A stretch of DNA of 37,435 nucleotides from positions 1-37,435 of the forward strand of contig NZ_KV812021.1 in the NCBI RefSeq assembly GCF_001813295.1. The letters run 5' to 3'. Below the pieces are notes generated by a model, which was given only the letters and a program-made list of their open reading frames with translations, did not search any database and was not told where the DNA came from. This document shows, in pieces, positions 1 to 7,142 of this stretch. This stretch comes from Streptococcus sp. HMSC072G04. GTDB lineage: Bacteria > Bacillota > Bacilli > Lactobacillales > Streptococcaceae. Positions within the stretch are counted from its first letter, which is position 1; every line of letters starts with the position of its first letter. The translations under genes and the position numbers were made by a program.

Positions 1-3
1 CAA

Positions 4-24
4 ACCACCCGTTTGACGGGTGGT
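4..24. terminator. Hairpin, possible terminator of a gene outside the window
   Basis: A perfect 9-bp stem (ACCACCCGT/ACGGGTGGT) with a TTG loop. No T-run follows on the plus strand. On the minus strand it is followed by TTTG at the window edge, so its direction cannot be settled. Confidence 0.4.
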
Positions 25-77
25 CATGATTTGTATCAAGAAAATGAACTGAAAAGACAAAAAATGAATTTAATTGC

Positions 78-106
78 TTGTACTATCAAAGCAAATTGTT
101 TATAAT
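78..106 (+). promoter_or_regulatory. Promoter of the adhesin gene
   Basis: A -35-like TTGTAC and a perfect -10 TATAAT (101-106) are separated by 17 bp. They lie about 100 bp ahead of the adhesin ATG, leaving a leader of roughly 90 nt. Confidence 0.55.
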
Positions 107-205
107 GAAAAAAGATAGGTTGTGTATAAATTCACAATATGTAGTGATAATTTTTCGACTCACATACCTTATCTAGTAAACGTAGAAAAAGGAGAAAAAT
201 CGTTT

Positions 206-2272
206 ATGAAAAAGTGGCTCTATTCTGTTGTGACAACAGTTGCCCTATTTTTACTAGCGGCTTTAGGATTTGCCAAACCCAATAGTCCAGCTAAAGTCCA
301 TGCAGATACGATCAATGATGTTGTGACATCTGTAAACATCTCGAAATCAACTGGTGGAGCGATTACAGATCCACTCGGTGTTTGGGAGAGTTTTCAAGTT
401 GAAGCAAACTTTGTGTTGCCAAATGGACGTGTAAAAGCGGGAGATCAGACCGTTATCCAACTTGGAGATGGCTTTAAGGTCTTTGAAACGGACACCATTG
501 ACCTGCTGGATCCAAGTGGTCAAAAGGTTGCGACAGCATCGGTAGATGATCAAAGAAAAATCATCACCGTAACCTATACAGATTATCCTGAAAGAATGGC
601 CAATGTAACAGGGAAACTGCGTTTCTTTGCTCGTGTGGATCACCAAGTCGTCAAAGGACAAAAAACGATTGATTTCACTCTCAAAGTTAATAAGGATATT
701 ATTTCAGGTGGAAAGATCGATTATAAAGGGGTCAATCCAGGCAAGTATCCACCGACTCCAGAAGTCTTTAGCAAATGGGGATGGACTAATTCATATGATA
801 AATTAAAATTGACCTATACCTTGAATATCAATCAAGGCCACACAGCCCTTCATAATATTGATATTAAGGACAAATTAGCTTTCACTGATGGCAGAATCAA
901 GGTAGATTCTGTTAACATCCATACAGGAACTTGGAAGATCAGTGATGGAGATGGTGCCTATCATCTGCGGAATACTACAAATGTAACCAAGAATTATTCC
1001 CCTGTTGTTAGTGCTGATGGTCGTTCTTTAACCGTTCATATCGGAGATCTAGCTCCAGAACAAGGGATGACGATTCGCTATGATGTCTATTTTGACAAGG
1101 TCCCAGCCATCAATACATCCTACAAAAACAATGCTACTATGACAGCCAAAGAAATCAAGGAGCAAAATAAGGTTGCAAACGTTCTGTATCAGTTCCTTGA
1201 TGGAGACTTCAATGGTGAGAAATACTCCTTCACTATTCACAAAAAAGGTGAAAATGGTCAAGCGCTTGCAGGTGCTATCTTTGCAGTGACAGCAGATGAT
1301 ACAGGTGAGCAAGTGGGAACCATCGAAACTGATGAGAATGGTGTTGGCACCATTACTGGTTTGATCAAACAAGCTTATACGGTTCAAGAAATTCAAGCTC
1401 CAACAGGCTATGTTCTCTCTGAAGAACCTATCAAGATCAGCAAGGATGATTTTGGAAATGACCTCGCGATTTCTCGTGATCTTGTGAACCAAAAAGAAAA
1501 GACAAGTGTCTCAGGCCAAAAGACATGGAATGATAATGACAACCAAGATGGCAAGCGTCCATCAAAAATCACAGTCAATCTCCTAGCAAATGGTGTCAAG
1601 GTCGCTTCTAAAGAAGTGAAACCAGATGCTACAGGAACTTGGGCCTATCATTTTGATAATCTCGATGTGGTCGATGATGCTGGAAATGTCATTGCCTATA
1701 CTGTTTCAGAAGAACCTGTTGAAGGCTATGAAACAACTATTGAAGGAACCAATATTACCAACACTCGTACACCAGAAGTTACAGAAGTAGCAGTCAAGAA
1801 GATCTGGGATGATGTAGACAATAAAGAGGGTCTTCGTCCTGAAAAAATCACAGTTCGTCTCCTTGCAGATAGTCAAGAAGTGGCTGTAAAAGAAATCACG
1901 GCTACTGATAATTGGCAGGCAAGCTTTACAGATCTACCCGTATACAAGGAAGGTAAGAAGATTGCCTACACGATTACAGAGGATCCAGTAGCTGCTTATA
2001 CAAGCGACATTGATGGTTTCACGGTAACGAATCGTCATACCCCACCAACAACACCTCCTACCACACCACCAAGTACACCGCCAACAACTCCTCCTACAAC
2101 GCCGCCAAGCACACCGGAAAAACCTGAAACTCCAACCACACCAAAAGAAGGAAAGAAAAAAATTCTCCCATCAACGGGTGAAGTAGTGGCTTATGGGTTG
2201 ATCATACTCGGTGCACTCTTAGCAGTTTTTGCTCTAGTTTTGCTCTTGCGTGGAAAACGGAAAGATAAATAG
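206..2272 (+). CDS. LPXTG-anchored adhesin with CnaB (SpaA-type) repeats
   Basis: Predicted cell-wall-anchored surface adhesin of 688 aa. The ATG at 206 is chosen over an in-frame GTG at 122 because AAGGAG lies at 189-194 and a classic signal peptide (MKKWLYSVVT, hydrophobic core, cleavage near VHA-DT at about residue 33) begins there. Residues of about 35-190 resemble the Ig-like head of Cna-type adhesins, followed by a second beta-rich region to about 335. Three CnaB-like domains follow (about 338-425, 428-515, 520-612); each begins with a lysine suited to an intramolecular isopeptide bond (HKK, GQKTW, VKKIW). A Thr/Pro stalk (about 613-650) leads to the sortase signal LPSTG (654-658), a membrane helix and a basic tail. 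The gene is monocistronic between its own promoter and terminator. The ligand cannot be deduced; collagen or another matrix protein is only a family-level guess. No sortase or pilin genes are adjacent, so a pilus subunit is unlikely. Confidence 0.9.
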   Translation: MKKWLYSVVTTVALFLLAALGFAKPNSPAKVHADTINDVVTSVNISKSTGGAITDPLGVWESFQVEANFVLPNGRVKAGDQTVIQLGDGFKVFETDTIDLLDPSGQKVATASVDDQRKIITVTYTDYPERMANVTGKLRFFARVDHQVVKGQKTIDFTLKVNKDIISGGKIDYKGVNPGKYPPTPEVFSKWGWTNSYDKLKLTYTLNINQGHTALHNIDIKDKLAFTDGRIKVDSVNIHTGTWKISDGDGAYHLRNTTNVTKNYSPVVSADGRSLTVHIGDLAPEQGMTIRYDVYFDKVPAINTSYKNNATMTAKEIKEQNKVANVLYQFLDGDFNGEKYSFTIHKKGENGQALAGAIFAVTADDTGEQVGTIETDENGVGTITGLIKQAYTVQEIQAPTGYVLSEEPIKISKDDFGNDLAISRDLVNQKEKTSVSGQKTWNDNDNQDGKRPSKITVNLLANGVKVASKEVKPDATGTWAYHFDNLDVVDDAGNVIAYTVSEEPVEGYETTIEGTNITNTRTPEVTEVAVKKIWDDVDNKEGLRPEKITVRLLADSQEVAVKEITATDNWQASFTDLPVYKEGKKIAYTITEDPVAAYTSDIDGFTVTNRHTPPTTPPTTPPSTPPTTPPTTPPSTPEKPETPTTPKEGKKKILPSTGEVVAYGLIILGALLAVFALVLLLRGKRKDK

Positions 2273-2285
2273 ATTTATATAGTTA

Positions 2286-2318
2286 AAAGGCAAATATCCT
2301 AGAGATATTTGTCTTTTT
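2286..2318 (+). terminator. Terminator of the adhesin gene
   Basis: A 13-bp stem with one G-U pair (AAAGGCAAATATC/GATATTTGTCTTT) and a 5-nt loop, ending in a T-run, 14 bp after the adhesin stop codon. Confidence 0.85.
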
Positions 2319-2429
2319 GAATAACTTGCTTGAAGAATGATCCATCAAACCGTTCAAATTCCCAAGGTTCTTTTTAGAAAAGAGAAAAGCACCCCTCTTA
2401 AACATTCATCTTGAAGGAAACATAAGTGT

Positions 2430-2458
2430 TTGACAGAAAGATGAAATCTTGGTAGAAT
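2430..2458 (+). promoter_or_regulatory. rpsO promoter
   Basis: A consensus TTGACA (2430-2435), 17-bp spacer and TAGAAT (2453-2458). This strength suits a ribosomal protein gene. Confidence 0.85.
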
Positions 2459-2464
2459 AAGAAG

Positions 2465-2548
2465 GTCGAATAGACAACTAACTCTTTCTTGGTAGCAGGA
2501 TATGCCAAACCTGCCACTCGGATAGAGCATAAAGAAAAGGAGCTTATC
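2465..2548 (+). promoter_or_regulatory. rpsO 5' leader, possible S15 autoregulatory RNA
   Basis: About 84 nt lie between the likely start site and the ATG. GCAGG (from 2495) can pair with CCTGC (from 2511), leaving ATATGCCAAA in the loop, shortly before the ribosome-binding site AAAAGGAG. S15 controls its own mRNA through leader structures in several phyla. That this leader does so is inference; it matches no published S15 leader that I can recall. Confidence 0.3.
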
Positions 2549-2818
2549 ATGGCAATCTCAAAAGAGAAAAAAAATGAAATCATTGCACAATACGCACGTC
2601 ACGAAGGTGACACTGGTTCAGTAGAAGTACAAGTTGCTGTCCTTACTTGGGAAATCAACCACTTGAACGAACACATCAAACAACACAAAAAAGACCACGC
2701 TACTTACCGTGGTTTGATGAAGAAAATCGGTCGCCGTCGTAACTTGTTGGCTTACCTTCGTACAAACGACGTTAACCGTTACCGTGAGTTAATCAACTCT
2801 CTTGGACTTCGTCGTTAA
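2549..2818 (+). CDS. rpsO: 30S ribosomal protein S15
   Basis: 89 aa, the normal length for S15, a primary 16S rRNA-binding protein of the small-subunit platform. The start [12 protein letters not shown] and the motifs [25 protein letters not shown] and [10 protein letters not shown] are those of bacterial S15. The ATG at 2549 is preceded by AAAAGGAG; an in-frame ATG at 2489 would add 20 unrelated residues and lies in the leader. The gene stands alone behind a consensus promoter. Immediately after the stop codon comes the 128-bp palindromic element, so the mRNA may end in that structure before the terminator at 2951. Confidence 0.98.
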   Translation: MAISKEKKNEIIAQYARHEGDTGSVEVQVAVLTWEINHLNEHIKQHKKDHATYRGLMKKIGRRRNLLAYLRTNDVNRYRELINSLGLRR

Positions 2819-2946
2819 TTCAAGATACAAAGGCCGTCAAAAGCACAAAGCAAAAATAGGAAAATTGACGATGAAGCTTCAGCTTCTAGGAGATTTTATC
2901 TTTTTTGCCAAGTGCTTAGGCCGTGTTCAATTGAGCATATCTTGAA
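2819..2946. repeat. 128-bp near-palindromic element after rpsO (MITE-like or structured RNA)
   Basis: The ends are perfect 9-bp inverted repeats (TTCAAGATA at 2819-2827, TATCTTGAA at 2938-2946). Inside them, GGCC, AAGCAC/GTGCTT, an A-rich arm that mirrors a T-rich arm (about 2849-2865 with 2893-2908), and a central GAAGC/GCTTC hairpin pair in order, so almost the whole segment folds into one long imperfect hairpin. It contains no ORF. Such a layout fits small palindromic repeats of the BOX/RUP/MITE kind or a structured 3' UTR. I do not recognise it as a named family. Confidence 0.5.
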
Positions 2947-2950
2947 AATA

Positions 2951-2977
2951 AGGCTACTCTAGTTGAGTAGCTTTTTT
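2951..2977 (+). terminator. Terminator downstream of rpsO
   Basis: GCTACTC/GAGTAGC stem (7 bp), loop TAGTT, then six Ts. First of four terminator-like hairpins in the 2819-3343 gap. Confidence 0.85.
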
Positions 2978-3010
2978 GTTTTCACCTGATTTTAGCCCGA
3001 GCTCAAAACA

Positions 3011-3036
3011 GCTCTCTGAATTCAGAGGGCTTTTTT
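3011..3036 (+). terminator. Terminator-like hairpin, first copy of a duplicated sequence
   Basis: The 20-bp hairpin GCTCTCTGAATTCAGAGGGC is followed by six Ts. The same 20 bases recur exactly at 3211-3230. No gene lies directly upstream for this terminator to serve. Confidence 0.75.
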
Positions 3037-3052
3037 GTTAATTTTGATAGAA

Positions 3053-3068
3053 TATACTCGAGTATAAT
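3053..3068 (+). promoter_or_regulatory. Palindrome with embedded -10, candidate promoter of a small RNA
   Basis: TATACTCGAGTATA (3053-3066) is a perfect 14-bp palindrome running into TATAAT (3063-3068). A terminator with a TTCG loop follows about 50 bp later (3115-3137), so a transcript of about 70 nt is possible. No good -35 stands at 17 bp; TTGATA at 3044 is too close. Candidate only. Confidence 0.25.
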
Positions 3069-3114
3069 CTTCGGCTTCGGTTCCTAGCATCGTAAGGTAA
3101 AATAGACCAGATCT

Positions 3115-3137
3115 ATCTCCCTTCGGGGAGATTTTTT
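3115..3137 (+). terminator. Terminator with TTCG tetraloop
   Basis: ATCTCCC-TTCG-GGGAGAT followed by a T-run. An outer 7-bp pairing (ACCAGAT 3106-3112 with ATCTGGT 3151-3157) encloses it, suggesting a larger fold. Confidence 0.75.
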
Positions 3138-3210
3138 GTTTTAAGAAGAAATCTGGTACAATCTTCGATTCGTCGCCTTGTCTAGAAACGTTTTATCCAG
3201 CAAGAATAGA

Positions 3211-3235
3211 GCTCTCTGAATTCAGAGGGCTTTTT
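3211..3235 (+). terminator. Terminator-like hairpin, second copy
   Basis: Exact second copy of the 3011-3030 hairpin, followed by five Ts. It insulates the DUF4649-trxA promoter that begins 49 bp further on. Confidence 0.75.
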
Positions 3236-3283
3236 GTTATCTTTTTTCGCACAAGATCCATCATTCTGAGGAAGTCGTTTTGT

Positions 3284-3312
3284 TTGACAGATGTAATGTA
3301 TGGAGTTACAAT
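3284..3312 (+). promoter_or_regulatory. Promoter of the DUF4649-trxA operon
   Basis: Consensus TTGACA (3284-3289), 17-bp spacer and TACAAT (3307-3312), 31 bp before the first ATG. Confidence 0.85.
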
Positions 3313-3343
3313 TGATGCATCATAAGAAATAGAGGTTATCGAT

Positions 3344-3568
3344 ATGATTGATATTACATATCTAGACGGTGCAAAACAAGAAAGAGTCATGCATTTTGAT
3401 TCCTATGAAGAGTTTGAACGCTCCCAACAAGCCTGCTTGATTGGGGTAGCAGATTTTTATCCTGTTGTGAAACTGACCTATAATGGGCATGAATTGGATT
3501 ACCAAGGGACTTACGGAGATGTCTTCTTCTATTTGATGAAGCAAGATTTGACGCAGTACCAAAACTAA
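3344..3568 (+). CDS. DUF4649 family protein
   Basis: 74 aa, acidic, with no signal peptide or membrane segment. The sequence (DITYLDGAKQERVMHFDSYEEFERSQ, broken here as DITYLDG, then HFDSYEEFERSQ and LTYNGHELDYQG) matches the small streptococcal DUF4649 family, whose function is unknown. It starts at an ATG with a weak purine-rich site (AGAGG) and ends 12 bp before trxA, whose ribosome-binding site lies in that gap, so the two genes are co-transcribed from the promoter at 3284-3312. A link to thiol redox is suggested only by this pairing. Confidence 0.85.
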   Translation: MIDITYLDGAKQERVMHFDSYEEFERSQQACLIGVADFYPVVKLTYNGHELDYQGTYGDVFFYLMKQDLTQYQN

Positions 3569-3580
3569 AGGAGAAAGAAA

Positions 3581-3895
3581 ATGGCAAAAGCAATTACAGA
3601 CGCAACATTTGAAGCAGAAACCAAAGAAGGCTTGGTCTTAGTAGACTTTTGGGCAACCTGGTGTGGTCCATGTCGCATGCAAGCTCTTATTTTAGAAAAA
3701 TTATCGGAAGAACTTTCAGAAGATGAGTTAAAAATCCTAAAAATGGATGTGGATGAAAATCCAGAAACAGCGCGTGCTTTCGGCATTATGTCTATCCCAA
3801 CCTTGCTCTTTAAAAAAGATGGGCAGGTTGTTAAACAAGTAGCAGGAGTGCATACCGCAGCGCAAATTAAGGCCATTGTGGCGGAGTTGAGTTAG
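3581..3895 (+). CDS. trxA: Thioredoxin
   Basis: 104 aa, the normal length for a cytoplasmic thioredoxin, which reduces protein disulfides with electrons from thioredoxin reductase. The active site WCGPC is at residues 27-31, with the preceding VDFWAT strand and the cis-proline loop MSIPT near residue 70. AAAGGAGAAAG precedes the ATG. It is the second gene of a two-gene operon with the DUF4649 protein and is followed by a strong terminator. Streptococci often carry more than one thioredoxin-like gene, so trxA is used here in the family sense. Confidence 0.93.
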   Translation: MAKAITDATFEAETKEGLVLVDFWATWCGPCRMQALILEKLSEELSEDELKILKMDVDENPETARAFGIMSIPTLLFKKDGQVVKQVAGVHTAAQIKAIVAELS

Positions 3896-3898
3896 TAA

Positions 3899-3941
3899 AA
3901 AAGAGTAAGATGGGAACGAATCGTTCTATCTTACTCTTTTT
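3899..3941. terminator. Bidirectional terminator between trxA and the convergent gene
   Basis: A long stem (AAAAGAGTAAGAT/ATCTTACTCTTTT, extended by AACGA/TCGTT). T-runs exist on both strands, so it can end trxA and the minus-strand pair at 3964-5062. Confidence 0.85.
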
Positions 3942-3963
3942 GTATTGACATTTTAAAATTGGC

Positions 3964-4428
3964 TTATTGAGTCAAGAGATCCATAATCTCTTCGATACTT
4001 GATTTGCTACCTTTTTTTAGATAGTTTTCTTTACTACCTTTTTTAAAAGATGACAAATTTGGTACCGTCTTGATATTCATATCATGTGCAAAGGCTGTGA
4101 TGTCTTTTCGCTCCTTTGAGTCGTTATCCAGGTAATAAACGGTCTGATTCGTTTTTTGAATAGCAACTGCTAATTTGGGAGCGAATTTTTGACAGTATGG
4201 ACATGATTCTCGACCAATATAGAGGAGGAAATCTTCTTTGTTGTCGATTTTCTCTTGTACCTCAGATAGATGAATTTTTTTGACGTAAGTCATCGCTTCC
4301 TGGTATGTATTTGGGGTAATAATTTCTCTCTTTTTGAAATTCATGTATAAGATAGCAAGAAGAGAGATTGTGCAAATGGACAAAATGAGAATAGCTAATT
4401 TCTTATTCACAGGCGAGTCCATCTCCAT
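3964..4428 (-). CDS. Membrane-anchored thioredoxin-like protein (PedC/BrcD-like)
   Basis: Up to 154 aa. An N-terminal hydrophobic helix (about residues 8-29, LAILILSICTISLLAILY) anchors a thioredoxin-fold domain with a CPYC motif (CxxC) in the context YIGRESCPYCQKF. The later VPNLSSF is where the cis-proline loop sits. It resembles proteins annotated as bacteriocin transport accessory or DUF6568-type thioredoxin-like proteins, which are thought to work on extracytoplasmic disulfides. The start is uncertain: the ATG at 4428 overlaps the upstream lipoprotein gene by 26 nt, an ATG at 4422 is also possible, and a GTG at 4410 would give the tidier anchor start (V)NKKLAIL. Overlap with the lipoprotein gene indicates translational coupling. 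No bacteriocin gene is nearby, so a general redox role is as likely. Confidence 0.75.
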   Translation of the reverse strand: MEMDSPVNKKLAILILSICTISLLAILYMNFKKREIITPNTYQEAMTYVKKIHLSEVQEKIDNKEDFLLYIGRESCPYCQKFAPKLAVAIQKTNQTVYYLDNDSKERKDITAFAHDMNIKTVPNLSSFKKGSKENYLKKGSKSSIEEIMDLLTQ

Positions 4429-5062
4429 CTCTATCTAAGCGAGGACTATAACCAGGATCCCCTCTATGTAGTGGTGCAGCCCCTGCAGCGCGAGCTTCAC
4501 TACAATTTCGATAAGAGCCCTGTTGAGGTTGTGATACAAAGCCTTGTTGAGGCTGTGGTTGAGGTGTCGCAGCTGCGGCTTGTCGAGCTCGTTCAGCTTC
4601 AGCAGCTTGTTGTGCTCTGACAGTAATGGCATTTTGTACTAATCCAACACGATAGGTTAAGCGATCTTTTGTTCCTTGGTCCGCTACATTTGCGATGGCA
4701 GCTTGGGCTGGGGCAATATTTTCTGTTACTTGATTGTTTTCTAAGGCTTGTACGGCAGCTTCAGCTTGAGCAGCAAGTTGTTTTGCTTCAGCCTCTTTCT
4801 TTTCACGCTCTTCTTTTTCTTTTCGTTCCTGTTCTTCTTTCGCCTTTTTCTCGCGCTCTTCTTTTTCTTTTCGTTCTTGCTCCTCCTTTGCTTTTTTCTC
4901 TTTTTCTGCTTTCTCCTGTTCGTCGCGTTCTTTTTTTGCTTTTTCTTCTTTTTGAACGAAACCTACCTGTTTTTCAGTTTCTTTTTGAGAAGCTTCATTT
5001 TGATTTGAGCAAGCTCCAAATAATAACGCAATTAAGATTGTTAAAATCAACCGTTTTTTCAT
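4403..5062 (-). CDS. Lipoprotein with charged coiled coil and Excalibur domain
   Basis: 219 aa. The N-terminus is a lipoprotein signal with lipobox FGAC (Cys18). Residues of about 24-95 are almost purely Lys/Glu/Gln/Arg, in a repeated KEEQERKEKEERE pattern, predicting a long single helix or coiled coil. An Ala-rich helical part and a Gln/Pro linker follow. The last 36 residues form an Excalibur domain: a conserved Cys near the start, then DRDGDGLACE with the Asp-rich calcium loop and closing Cys-Glu. These domains sit on extracellular proteins and are predicted to bind calcium. The two cysteines may form a disulfide, which fits the thioredoxin-like partner encoded directly downstream. Its own promoter is at 5097-5125. 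Function unknown. Confidence 0.85.
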   Translation of the reverse strand: MKKRLILTILIALLFGACSNQNEASQKETEKQVGFVQKEEKAKKERDEQEKAEKEKKAKEEQERKEKEEREKKAKEEQERKEKEEREKKEAEAKQLAAQAEAAVQALENNQVTENIAPAQAAIANVADQGTKDRLTYRVGLVQNAITVRAQQAAEAERARQAAAATPQPQPQQGFVSQPQQGSYRNCSEARAAGAAPLHRGDPGYSPRLDRDGDGLACE

Positions 5063-5096
5063 AATGTTACTCCCTTCGGATATTTATCCAAGAATA

Positions 5097-5125
5097 ATCA
5101 TACCATAATATAAAAACGCTTTCAA
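5097..5125 (-). promoter_or_regulatory. Promoter of the Excalibur lipoprotein operon
   Basis: On the minus strand TTGAAA (5125-5120), 17-bp spacer and TATGAT (5102-5097), 35 bp before the ATG. GAAGGGAG provides the ribosome-binding site. Confidence 0.7.
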
Positions 5126-5148
5126 TCACTAACTGGTAACATTTTAAT

Positions 5149-5181
5149 AAAAAAATCAGACTTAGATTAAACTAAGTCTGA
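5149..5181 (-). terminator. pepF terminator
   Basis: A perfect 10-bp stem (TCAGACTTAG/CTAAGTCTGA) with a 6-nt loop, followed on the minus strand by seven Ts, just after the pepF stop. Confidence 0.9.
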
Positions 5182-5190
5182 AAATTGTTC

Positions 5191-6987
5191 TTATTCTCCC
5201 AATTCTGCACTGTAGGCAATAATTTGATCCACAGTGTCTGAAAGGAATTGGATGGTATCGCGAAGTGGTTTGTCAGTTGAGATATCTGCTCCGATGATCA
5301 TGGCTGACTCAAGTGGGGTCTTGCTACCACCTGATTTGAGGAGGTCCAGCCAATCTTTAGCTCCATTTTCGGAGTTCTTCAAATGCAGGTAACCCGCTGT
5401 TGAGATAACCAAGCCTGCTGAGTAGGTGTAGCTGTAAAGCCCCATGTAGTAGTGGCTTTGGCGCATCCAGGTCAAGGCTGCGTCATCATCGATTTCAACG
5501 GCGTCTCCCCAGAATTCGGTCAAGATTTCCTTCATAATGCTGTTGAGCTTGCTAGCGCCGAAGGTGCCACCTTCTTCGATCAAGGTGTAGACCTTGCGTT
5601 GGAAGGCTGCTTCCAACAAGTGGGTGATGAAGTTATGGAAGTAGGTATCTGTCAAACGGTGAGCCAGGGCAAAGCGTTTTTGACGAGGGTCGTCAAACTG
5701 GTGTTCCAAATAGTCGCTGAGGAGGAGCTCGTTAAAGGTAGAAGGAGCTTCCACATAGTAGGTCGACATGTGGGCGTTGAAGTAGCTTTGGTTGTTGTCT
5801 GAGAAGATAAATTGACCAGAGTGTCCGATTTCGTGGATCAGGGTGTAGACATCGCTCATGCGTCCTGTCCAGCTCATGAGGACATAAGGATGGACGCGGT
5901 ATGGGTCAGCTGCATAACCACCGGAATCCTTGCCTTCATTGGCCGCAAAGTCGACCCAGCGTTCGGTTTGGTAGCGGGCGATTTCGCGGGAATATTCTTC
6001 TCCAAGGGGTGCCACAGATTTCATGACCAAGTCATAAGCGTCATCAATAGTAACATCTGGGTTGAGCGCACTGTCCAAATCCAACTTCCAATCAGCAAAG
6101 GTCATTTTCTCAAGACCGTTGACCTTGGCCACGTGTTTGAGGAATTTTTGAGCGACCGGAGCAAAGTCCTTCATGATCAGGTCAATCTGACGATCAAACA
6201 TGGCCCGATCCACTTCCTGCTCAGCTAAGAGATAGTCAAAGACAGAGTCGTAGCCTCGCATATCTGCAATCAGTTTTTCAGACTTGACTTGGGCTAGATA
6301 GGTAGCAGCAGCCGTGTTTTGATGCTTGCGGAGACCTTCTGAGAAAGAACGAAAGGCTTTTTCACGGACTTCCGCATTCTCATGGTTTTGGTAGAAGTTT
6401 TCATAGGTGACAAAACTATTTTTGTAGACTTTTCCATCCACTTCGAAATCAGCCATTTCAAAGTCGCCTGCCCGCATCTTGGTATAGATGTCTTGTGGTC
6501 CGTAGAAGACTTCACCCAGGTTGGTCAACGTTTTTTCGATATCAGCTCCCAAGTAGTGAGCTTTTTTAATTTTAGCCTGACGAATGGCAAAAGTGAGGTG
6601 AGGGAGTTGTCCCAGACGTTCGAGGACTTCTTCATCCGCTTCTACCAAAGCATCATCAAAGAAGGAAAGTTCAACGCTGGCCCAAGTTTCGAAATCCATC
6701 CCCGCTTGAGCAATCTCTGCAAAAGCTTCGTCGCCGAAGTCAGTGGTTTGGGGCATAAAGCTGTAGTTGCCAATGTGGCTGAGTTGGATCTGAATTTGTT
6801 CAAAGACCGCAAAGGCAGCTTCAAAGTCTTCAAAGGTGTGGAGGTTGCCCTTGTAGTTACGTACAAATTCATTGATTTCTTCACGTGTTTTTTCAATGGC
6901 GCGCAAGAAGTCTTCCTGGTCTTGGTAGAGGGCTGTGAGGTCCCAGAGTTCGTTCTCAGGAAATTCAGAACGTTTTTTTAATTCCAT
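5191..6987 (-). CDS. pepF: Oligoendopeptidase F (M3 family)
   Basis: 598 aa, the usual length of PepF, a cytoplasmic zinc metallopeptidase that cuts oligopeptides of moderate length. The zinc motif HEIGH is at residues 385-389 (ligands His385 and His389, catalytic Glu386), in the context TLIHEIGHSGQF, with the third-ligand region about 28 residues later (APSTFNELLL). The N-terminal helical domain (LWDLTALYQDQEDF) is typical. The ATG at 6987 is chosen because AAAGGAGAAC sits 4 nt upstream; an in-frame ATG further upstream would add 40 residues of non-conserved sequence. Transcription is from an extended -10 in the divergent region with the lipoprotein genes. Confidence 0.95.
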   Translation of the reverse strand: MELKKRSEFPENELWDLTALYQDQEDFLRAIEKTREEINEFVRNYKGNLHTFEDFEAAFAVFEQIQIQLSHIGNYSFMPQTTDFGDEAFAEIAQAGMDFETWASVELSFFDDALVEADEEVLERLGQLPHLTFAIRQAKIKKAHYLGADIEKTLTNLGEVFYGPQDIYTKMRAGDFEMADFEVDGKVYKNSFVTYENFYQNHENAEVREKAFRSFSEGLRKHQNTAAATYLAQVKSEKLIADMRGYDSVFDYLLAEQEVDRAMFDRQIDLIMKDFAPVAQKFLKHVAKVNGLEKMTFADWKLDLDSALNPDVTIDDAYDLVMKSVAPLGEEYSREIARYQTERWVDFAANEGKDSGGYAADPYRVHPYVLMSWTGRMSDVYTLIHEIGHSGQFIFSDNNQSYFNAHMSTYYVEAPSTFNELLLSDYLEHQFDDPRQKRFALAHRLTDTYFHNFITHLLEAAFQRKVYTLIEEGGTFGASKLNSIMKEILTEFWGDAVEIDDDAALTWMRQSHYYMGLYSYTYSAGLVISTAGYLHLKNSENGAKDWLDLLKSGGSKTPLESAMIIGADISTDKPLRDTIQFLSDTVDQIIAYSAELGE

Positions 6988-7019
6988 AATGTTCTCCTTT
7001 TGATCGGTATTCTTCCTTA

Positions 7020-7028
7020 AGTATAGCA
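7020..7028 (-). promoter_or_regulatory. pepF promoter, extended -10
   Basis: On the minus strand TGC-TATACT, about 33 bp before the pepF ATG. No convincing -35 hexamer at 17 bp. Confidence 0.5.
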
Positions 7029-7110
7029 GAAAATAGGACAGAAACATAGAGGGAGAGGGGAAAATGCTTATGTAAAAATCTTGAAAAGAGCTGGAAAAAC
7101 TGACCATTTT

Positions 7111-7119
7111 TGATATACT
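7111..7119 (+). promoter_or_regulatory. Promoter of the twin lipoprotein operon, extended -10
   Basis: TGA-TATACT (7111-7119), 23 bp before the ATG, followed by the ribosome-binding site GAGGAGG (7131-7137). The -35 is poor. It is back-to-back with the pepF promoter. Confidence 0.6.
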
Positions 7120-7142
7120 AGGATAGATATGAGGAGGTTTTT

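Noticed and set aside
3138..3163. TTTAAG before TACAAT, considered as a CiaR-controlled csRNA promoter
   Set aside because: Only one TTTAAG half-site is present; the second repeat at the required spacing is ATCTGG, and the distance to the -10 is wrong.
4669..5064. Long plus-strand frames rich in Leu and Phe opposite the Excalibur lipoprotein
   Set aside because: They mirror the Lys/Glu-rich repeats of the real gene on the minus strand; the apparent hydrophobic protein is a composition artefact.
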